This document shows positions 56,530 through 64,000 of a DNA stretch of 64,000 bases, one piece after another (within the stretch, counting starts at the first letter, position 1; each line of letters starts with the position of its first letter). Both the position numbers and the translations under genes were made by a program. The notes below the pieces were generated by a model. It saw only the letters and a program-made list of their open reading frames with translations, was not told the origin of the DNA and searched no databases. Source of the DNA: Mortierella alpina. Lineage: Eukaryota > Mortierellomycota > Mortierellomycetes > Mortierellales > Mortierellaceae. The stretch lies in assembly GCA_029449245.1 (NCBI GenBank), contig JANATF010000006.1, forward strand, positions 2,232,001-2,296,000. Reading direction: 5' to 3'.

Positions 56530-59320
56530 CGAATGATGGAGAACGTGCGGTATAAGGAGAGATCGCGAAATACAGAGAGAACAAGAAAAGGAAAGGGAAA
56601 GGGATGCAAACGAGGGGGAGGGAACAGTTGCTTTTTATACAAGTCCAATTAGCTGGTGCAAACCATATGCAAAGGTAGCCAGGGCGAAATTTAGGATATA
56701 TGCGGTTTGGCAGGAAGGTCAAGGGGGTCAAGATTTGCAGAAGCAACGCAACCACTATGCAAACTGGAAAAATAAAAGAAAGAGACGAGAAAAAGAGGGA
56801 GGCGAGCGACTGTTGTGCGCTGGCAAGGTACACAAGCAAGAGGGTTAAAGGGCAACGAGAAAAAGGAAAGAGCAAGAGAGAGAGAGAGAGAAAGAGAGAG
56901 AAGAGGGAAGGGGGGGAAATAGGGTGGATTGGAATGTGGTGTATATATACGCAACTGAACCCAAAGCAACTGGCAAACAAGGTTAGCCTGCGACCAGCTC
57001 ATGGCAGAAAAAGGCAGAGCAACAAGGCAAGGCCATGGAGAGACCACGCATACAGCCGACAGACACGCAGACAAGGTTTGATGCCGATGGGAGGGGGCAT
57101 GCAGCCGCAAAACAAAGAGGCAGGGTAGGCTGGGCTGAAAAGACTCAGGGCAGGGCAGGGCAGGGTACAGGCAAGGGCGAGGACCATAGAGACATGTTAT
57201 GTACTCCATATACATACAGCACATCCTCCCTGTGGTCCATGTAGTATGATATCGTTATCGCTGCTCGGCTCAGGTACAGTCCACGTCCTGTCCAGCTACG
57301 ACCCAACATCTGGGAGTATGGATCCCACAACGGGTCCGCTTGGCCTAGTAAAAAAACGGAGAGCAGGGTCATCGACACAGTGCGAGGCGAGCGATCGGGG
57401 CTCAGTCAACAGCACCAGCACACAGAACACGGCACAGTCCATGGCTGAGTTTTCTGGCTACACACACACATTCTCTCTCTCATCATCTCTCCGAGGAGCC
57501 GACATGGGGGCTGGTCACAGCTGAATGCTTATTGCTCCCCCCTCCCCTCGACGCTCGACGGGAAGAAACATCCCTGTATGGTCCCAGAACAAAAAACGGC
57601 CAAATCTGACGACCCGACTGGAGATCTCTCGTAAAAAAGTGGACGCTAACAACAATCAATTCAGACACGAGGCGAGGCCTGAGCGAGAGAATTGAACAAA
57701 TCGAGCCGACATAACAATAAGCTGCCACTCCAACCCCTCTCAAAAGTCCTTGATGCGATGAATCAATGGGCATGTGTGCTTGCATCGTTTCACAGCAGAC
57801 CTGTGCCGTGCTGTATGCGCATGGCCATCGCGGAAATTGTGTTTGCTCGGATCATCTGTCTCCGCAAAATGAGTCCAGCTGAAGTGTTCGAAAAGAAAGG
57901 GTTCTGCGGGATATATGGCTGGATGTCAAATCTCGCCCCGCCCGCGGAGAGCGGGGAGAAAAAAAAAAGATATGTCAGTTATTATTCCCTCAGTGATATG
58001 ATCCCGCCACTAGGAGAACAGCCGCACGTCGCAATTGACGTTCTTTGACCCTCTGGGCTAGGTGGGCGATGTTGGGGTTCTGGCTTGTGTCCACCCACAC
58101 GGCCACTTTTGACCTGTTTGTGCAGAAGCAGGCATGCTGTTGATGACGATGGGCAGGGACGGTGAATGCTTGGACTAAACAAAACTCTCTTTTCTTGCGT
58201 CGTACGATCGAAGCATACAAGGACGCGACAGTACATGTATCCACCCGTCCCACTGGCCTGTCCCCCCCCTCGCAGCAAAGCCAGGACGATAATCATCTGG
58301 GTTTGTTTTCTCTTATGTCCCTCATCTTAGCTTCAGCGCCAAATAAAAGAAAGAAAGATTGAGAGGAGAGACAGACAGGGTGGTTCAGAGGGCAACTTGA
58401 TGTGCATGGACTCGCATGCATGCCAGCCGAACCAATCCAAAGCCCCGATCCAATGGCCATGGACGCTGGAGAAAGGTAAAAAACTGCTAGACCCCTCTGT
58501 CTTTTTTTTTTCTCTTTTCAAAGGTTGTTCCTGACTCCTTGTTAGACCATCGTGCAGCACACTGACGAACGAATAGGAAGCTGCGCATTGCCACAATGCC
58601 CACTTGTTCTCCCTCACCCTTTAGTCCACGCTCTCTGTCCCTCGTTGTCCCCATCATATCGCAATTGAATCGGGCTTCTCTCTCCTTACCTTTTCGCTCT
58701 TCTTCACCCCTAAAATGCTCGCTTGCTCTTAATGCTGCTGCTGCATCCTTCCTTTTAGGCAATGGACTGCGCCGAGCTGTTCTTTGCGATCGAGATCCAA
58801 TGGACCACCGACTTCTGCAACGCGGATCGCGACACAGCCTGGCTGAGTCAGACGCACAGGGCATACAGGGAACAGAAACAAAATGGTAGGGCTATGCCAA
58901 CAATAAACACACGATCGCTCTGCCACACCACCCTTTTTTGAACTGACACTCAAACTGAGGGCTGAGTCAACGACGCCCACGCTTGTACGCTTGCGGATGG
59001 ATGTTTCCCCTCGGCTGTGTGTGCGAGCGCCCTTCAACCTTACACATCCATCTCGTTCTCGCCCATACTGGATAGAGTCACCTCGCCACGCCATGCCACG
59101 CCCAAGTCTACGCCCACGAGGCTTCAAAAGACGCGTCCAACTTCAAAAAAAAAACGCGCTTTTCTTGATCGGCACACAGTGCATGATGTTTATGAGGCGT
59201 AATTTTCCACGTTATGCAAGGATAGCTTTTTGTTTTTTAATATTGCCTCCTTCGCTTTTTTTTTCTAGCAACCATCGGCAAACCTCATCTAAGCACAGAA
59301 GAAAACAACTCCTCAACTAT
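56530..59320. other. 2.8-kb intergenic region
   Basis: No supported gene. The left part (about 56560-56920) is GA-rich leader/promoter of the Cys-cluster gene, with TATAAAAA at 56632-56639 (minus) and GTATATATAC near 56940. The rest contains short homopolymers and motif-free open frames. The right end is the 3' flank of PIK1. Confidence 0.5.
56632..56639 (-). promoter_or_regulatory. TATA box of the Cys-cluster gene
   Basis: TATAAAAA on the minus strand, about 103 bp upstream of the ATG at 56529. It stands in otherwise GA-rich sequence. Confidence 0.45.
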
Positions 59321-62300
59321 TTACAGAATCCCGTTCGAATAGTACTGGAAGGTATCATACAGTCTCGTAAACACATTACAACAGCTGCTCATAATCAGCT
59401 TCTCCACAAACTCCTCCGCCTGCACCTCCGTCAAGTTCAGCGCCAACCGGTCCCGAACCGCCTGTGCCGCATTATCGCCATATTGGAAGCAAGGCAGCTT
59501 CGAATCCTTGGACATCATGTCAATCAACAGCACAATGTTCTCGGTATGTTTCCGCACTGCCATGAACGCCTTCTTTAGCAAAGCCTTGAACTCTGTAAAC
59601 TTGTCGCTGTTGACCCCGCCAAGCACATCAATGTATTCCTGCGGCAACTTGAACGGGGCCAACTCAAATCCGACAGATCCGGGCGAGTTGGAGAGCATAA
59701 AGCCGAAATCAATGTGCACAATATGTCCGTCCGTGTCCAGCAGGATGTTGCCATTGTGACGATCACGGATCTGAAGTACATATGTGATCACAGAGTAGGC
59801 TGCCAGCGAACGCATAAAGTTGTCCTGAGCCTTGGTGAACCGTTCGCTAGCTGGATCGCCGAATTTCTAAGAGTGCGAGAGAATGGGAATCTGTAAGCAA
59901 ATGTCGCAGTAGAGCGCCAATTTTTGTCTTTGACCGCGACCCGTAGAATCAAAAAAAAAAAAAATATGGTCACTAACCTGCTGGAAGTAATCGTAGAGAG
60001 TAAAGACCACGCCGACTTCGTTCAAGCGACGCGCATAAGCATCCTTCTTGATAGAATGGATCGAAATGGTGTTGCGGACAGTTTCGATCAATCCAGAGTT
60101 GTCCGACGTAACAAGAATGCGCATACTAAGAGTCATGGTACAAGCAGGCAACGCAGGCTCGTTAGATTAACGTGGATCTCACCGTACATCTCAAGACGAG
60201 CGAGAAGACATGTTCGCAACTTACTAAGTGATCCAGACATCGACCTTGGCACGCTCCCAAATCCAACCCATCTCACGGATCAGCTGGCAGGCCAATTGCT
60301 CCTGTCTCAAATCCGCTCCCTGCTTGACAATCACCGAGAGAAGCTGCCATGACGGCAAGTGACCATAGGGCGAAGTTTCTCGGATACGATTCATTTTCTC
60401 CTCCCAGCCCTCAGCAAACACGGCGGCTATAGTCCGTGCAAGTAAGAAGAAAGATGTCAATGGTTAGGATCTTGAGACCTGAGACGTATACTTAATCCTC
60501 ATGTTTTGTGCTCCTCCTTCAAGTGACAATCCTTACCACTAGGGTCATCCGTGGCAACGTTGGCCATCACCTTGCGCTCATCCTCCAGCATTTCACTTCC
60601 AGCACCTTCTCCGCCACCGCCACCGACACCACTGCTGACACCCTCAATCTTCATTCTCTGCATCCTTTGCTCCTCCAATGCCATCATCTCCTTTATGATC
60701 TTGGCGCGGATGTCCTCCACAGAGGTCGCCTTGGCTTTGATGCTTGACCGCGATTGTGCACTCGTTCTCGACGATCCATTTGCACCAGCGCCAGCTTGTT
60801 GAGCAGCCTGTTGCTGGCTGAGCTGAGCCAGCATCACCGCTGCTGTCCTCATCTTTTCTGCAAAGTCATCAGCGCTGTTCGACGCGCGGCGCCTCAAAAC
60901 AGTCTGCAAATACGCCTCGTTCGAGTTCGAGTGAGCTGGGGCTCGATGTGATCCTGACGAATGCGATGGCGCAGGACTCCTCAGGCGTGCGGACGAGACC
61001 ACTGGACTAGAGGGCACTGGCGAGCCTGGAGGTGAGATGGTCAGGTCGGCCAATGAGCCGACAGGTGGATGTGGAACGAGTTCGACCGACGATTTTTTCT
61101 TTTCAGCTTCAGTGCTTGAGGTCGACTCTCCTCTTGATGTCGGTGAGACTAATGTCGAGGGAGATGGGGGAGCCGTGTCGTCCTGGCTGCTCTCGCCATT
61201 GGTATGACCGTTGGTCGCAAGAGCATCTTCCACTTGGATAGAGCCATTGTCGTTGATCAAAACCTCCTGAATAGGGTTCTCCTCTGAAGGCCGAGATTCC
61301 TCGTCATTCTCGTCAAGATCTCTACGTTGTGCGCGAATCTCTTCGACGCTCATATCAGTCTCGAGCACTTCCACTTGCAGCAAATAGGGCACCTGTAAAG
61401 TTATAAAACGAAAAGTTAGTACTTGATTCACATGTTTCCTCTATTGCAACCCATAGAGTACCTTCGACACTTACGCGATCAGCAGAGTTCAAGACCACAG
61501 CGTCCTGTGGCGGTATACGAACAACTCGATGATGGTGAGGTTTCTCCACTGTGGCATGGCACCAGAGTGGCACACAAATCTCTGCGGGCAGGTTGTGGTT
61601 CAGCAGCGTGAGTTCAGCACGCAAGGCACTCAGACGAGCAGGCTTGGGTACAATGACAAGTCTCGTCGCAATGTCAACCAGGGCCAACAGGAACTGCATC
61701 TCGGAATGGAAATAAGATCGTCGGGCCAGCTCGAGTGATGCAGCAGAGGATCGGCCGTCCATAGAGTCCCGATCCGAGAACTTTAGGCTGATGGGCGATG
61801 AAGGAGTCGTGTCGTGGCTATAGCGAGGACTGCTGCCTGCAAACCGCTCACGTCGCAACTTGAATGCTTGGCCTCCTCTCAAGTCTTCCAGCGAGGGCGA
61901 GGTGACCACATGGTTGCGCTGAGCGTTCTGGATAGCTGCCAATCCCATCCCTGATGGTGTCGCATGAGGTGAGCTGGGCTCACCTCCCGTGGTCGATCTT
62001 GGTGAGGAGACAGCCTCCAAATCCTGTCTCGCAATGTTAATTCCTGCAGGGGTGGACCGGCCACTTTCCTGAGGACTCACAGGGTTGGTGTGGGTGTGCT
62101 CAGCATGCTGCTGAATCTGCGCTTGAGTAACCTGCTGAGGCTCCTGAGATTGGGGATCTGCTGCATCAGTTTCTTCCACGCCGTCAATCAGTCCGCTTTG
62201 ACTAAACGCCCTGGGCCGACGACCTTGCGCAAGAGCAAGCTGACCGGGACTTTTTGTCATAAGGGGCTGTCCAAAGGCTGCCAGCATCACGCCCATCCCG

Positions 62301-63267
62301 ACCATAGCCGATAGTGCATTCTCTTTGACTTTTGGGACGCCGTTCTTGCCAAAGATGTCCTCGTATTCTCCAGGCGCCTCCGTTGCAAAGACGATTGCCT
62401 GACATTTGTTGAATACTCGTTTGCACAGCTTGAACGACGGCGTGTTGGGCGAAGCTGCCAAGTCTGAAGTATACGCCTGCAGATACCATAGTGTCTACGC
62501 ACACGCGTGCAAAGTGATAAAAAAAAAAGAGGGATGCAGAGGTGAGCATGGGGTTATCCACGGGTTGATGCAAACATGTAGTGCCCATCCATCCTGACAC
62601 TCGACTGTGAAAATATTGGACGAGGGCTGCTCCACGTTGCTCGATCGTTCCCCCTATCCCCGATCCACATAAAATATCCAACTTCGTCCGAGAACTATGT
62701 CCATCAAAGGGCTATTGCTGCTTGGTCCATGACTTCTGCCTCTCCAGAGCAACCTTTCTTTCTGATCCAGCTGAGAACTTGAGAGCCGTGTCGGGGAGCT
62801 GTGTTGTTGCACAACAGCAGAGAAAAAAGAGAACACAGAGAGGTGCCCCCATCCAGGTTCATTCATCGGCCCGCTATTTTTTCTCCTGTCTCTTTCTACT
62901 TACGAGAATGGCCATATGCGATGAGATCTGACACCGGTTCAAGATGAAGTTCTCCAGCGCAACCGATTCAGACGGCCTGCTGATCAGCAGATGGCTATCA
63001 AAAGTGATCTCACAAAGAGTCAGGGCGTGTGCGTGTGTTTTTTTCTTGGGTCCAGAGAGGTGTTGAGAGCAGTTGCGCGAGGACTTACACGAGCTGGGGC
63101 AGGAAGAACTCAATCTCGTCGAGCGGGAACTTTTTAAGCTCGTTGCAGAGGTAGTGTTGGATGCCTACCGCATCGGGGTATTTGAAGAGGTAGGACACTG
63201 CAATCCAGGCATTGAAGTACTCCGACTTGAATAGGCGGAGCAGCATCGAGTTGCCAGAGTTCATCAT
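59321..63267 (-). CDS. PIK1: Phosphatidylinositol 4-kinase beta (Pik1)
   Basis: Type III PI4-kinase that makes PI4P at the Golgi and drives secretory vesicle formation. Exons: 63267-63089, 62994-62904, 62494-61475, 61392-60537, 60426-60225, 60125-59978 and 59866-59321. Phases agree throughout; 1013 aa, typical of the family. The N-terminal lipid kinase unique helical domain (LLRLFKSEYFNAWIAVSYLF; YLCNELKKFPLDEIEFFLPQ) is followed by a long Ser/Pro-rich linker, VPYLLQVEVLETD (start of the catalytic domain), GWEEKMNRIRETSPYGHLPS, VTSDNSGLIETV, the catalytic loop RDRHNGNILLD, and HIDFGFMLSNSPGSVGFE (DFG). The C-terminus FTRLYDTFQYYSNGIL matches the usual PI4KB end. One donor is GTTAGT (exon 6). 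Two adjacent ATGs at 63267 and 63264 could start translation. Confidence 0.94.
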
Positions 63268-63898
63268 CTTGATTGTGGCGGAGGGTGGGTTGATATGCGT
63301 GTGGAGTATGAATGAATGGATGTATGTGAGGGTAGTGGTAGTCGTCAAGGGCGCCCTTTTTTTCTGTTCAAGGCGATGGAGTCAAGCTGAGGCTGAAACT
63401 GAGGCTGAAGCCGAGCAAGGCAAGGAAGCAGAGGCGAGAGGCGAGGATATGCGGCTGCGCGGGAGAACGAGCAAGCGAAGGGCTGGGCTGTTCTTGTTTA
63501 TACGATGGGATGATGACGCCGGGTGGACGTGCTGAAGCCAAGAGGCAGATGGCGGAGGGGCGTGCTGTCGTGATCAGCGGGCGAGGGCGAGTGGGAGAGA
63601 GCGACAACAACACAAGAGGAGCTCTCCATCTACAGCGACGGATGCCAGCGAGGAAAAGGGATGCGGATGGGCGAGAGAGAAGAGACAAAGAAAGAGGTCG
63701 AGTCCGCCTGTCGTACTTGATTTTATTTGATGTCAATCACTCAGCGTGCCAGGGGGGGAGAAAGAGGGCAGGGGGGGAAAAGCCACGGACTGGGACGATG
63801 ACCGACGGACAGGTAGCAGGCTGTTGCAGATATATGGAAGGGCGTTTTTTTATTATGATTTACAGAAAGGGATATATGGTACACACACTGCAGCGCTT
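63268..63898. other. Intergenic region: PIK1 leader and RPL7 3' flank
   Basis: The left 550 bp is GA-rich on the plus strand, the pyrimidine leader of the minus-strand PIK1 gene. The right end is the 3' untranslated region of the RPL7 gene. No other gene was seen. Confidence 0.5.
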
Positions 63899-64000
63899 CT
63901 AGTTCATCTGGCGGATCAAGTTGTTGATCTTGAGCTCGCGGTCGCCAGAGTCGCCACCCTGGATGAAGTGCAGAGCCTTCTTCACAGAGTAGCCACCCGT
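63899..64000 (-). CDS. RPL7: 60S ribosomal protein L7 (uL30), C-terminal fragment
   Basis: Only the last 33 codons are in the window. The frame reads TGGYSVKKALHFIQGGDSGD and ends INNLIRQMN before the stop at 63899-63901. This matches the highly conserved C-terminus of eukaryotic L7 (GGD-GNRE-INxLIRRMN pattern). The protein is a structural component of the large ribosomal subunit. The rest of the gene lies to the right of the window. Assignment rests on this short but distinctive tail. Confidence 0.85.
   Translation of the reverse strand, partial: TGGYSVKKALHFIQGGDSGDRELKINNLIRQMN

Overview
This is a eukaryotic nuclear window from a fungus. The evidence is short GT-AG introns with CTAAC-like branch points, a bc1 Rieske protein, a sterol C5-desaturase (ERG3), a hybrid histidine kinase, a peroxisomal acyl-CoA oxidase ending in SKL, an ankyrin/DIL protein, and low-complexity proline/glutamine/serine-rich proteins. 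A FIGNL1 orthologue, roughly balanced base composition and pyrimidine-rich leaders suggest an early-diverging fungus. Mortierellomycotina is my best guess, by inference only. No rRNA, CRISPR array or autonomous transposon was seen, and no tRNA was recognised by eye.

Layout. 0-4 kb: 3' part of RIP1 (Rieske), then FIGNL1 (AAA ATPase), both +. 4.5-8.9 kb: ERG3 (+) with a clear TATA box. 8.9-17.1 kb: a four-exon GAF hybrid histidine kinase (+) convergent with a Sel1-repeat protein (-). 19-23.4 kb: a large orphan gene (+) with an uncertain 5' end. 26-31 kb: a Golgi-type O-fucosyltransferase-like protein and a cysteine-rich single-pass membrane protein (both +). 31.5-35.2 kb: a G-protein alpha subunit (-) with two introns of about 1.1 kb. 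36-39.5 kb: a gene-poor stretch holding a 269-bp Mutator-like MITE. 39.5-43.8 kb: a lysophosphatidate acyltransferase (+) convergent with acyl-CoA oxidase (-). 45.3-48.9 kb: ankyrin/DIL protein (-). 51-52.8 kb: Nudix hydrolase with a C-terminal membrane anchor (+). 53-56.5 kb: a Myb/SANT-like coiled-coil protein and an orphan Cys-cluster protein (both -). 59.3-63.3 kb: phosphatidylinositol 4-kinase PIK1 (-). 63.9-64.0 kb: the last codons of ribosomal protein L7 (uL30) (-).

The genes do not form a cluster with one function. The themes are membrane lipids (sterol desaturation, phosphatidic acid synthesis, PI4P synthesis, beta-oxidation) and signalling (histidine kinase, G-alpha). The most distinctive non-coding object is the MITE at 38250-38518: 81-bp terminal inverted repeats with one mismatch, flanked by a perfect 9-bp duplication GGGGAAGAT. 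Other points worth following are a degenerate second receiver domain in the histidine kinase, unusual G1/G5 nucleotide-binding motifs in G-alpha, tiny first coding exons (3 and 10 nt), and strand-specific pyrimidine tracts before most start codons. Splice sites were placed by eye from GT/AG signals and reading-frame continuity. Where I say the phases agree, the joined frame stays open.
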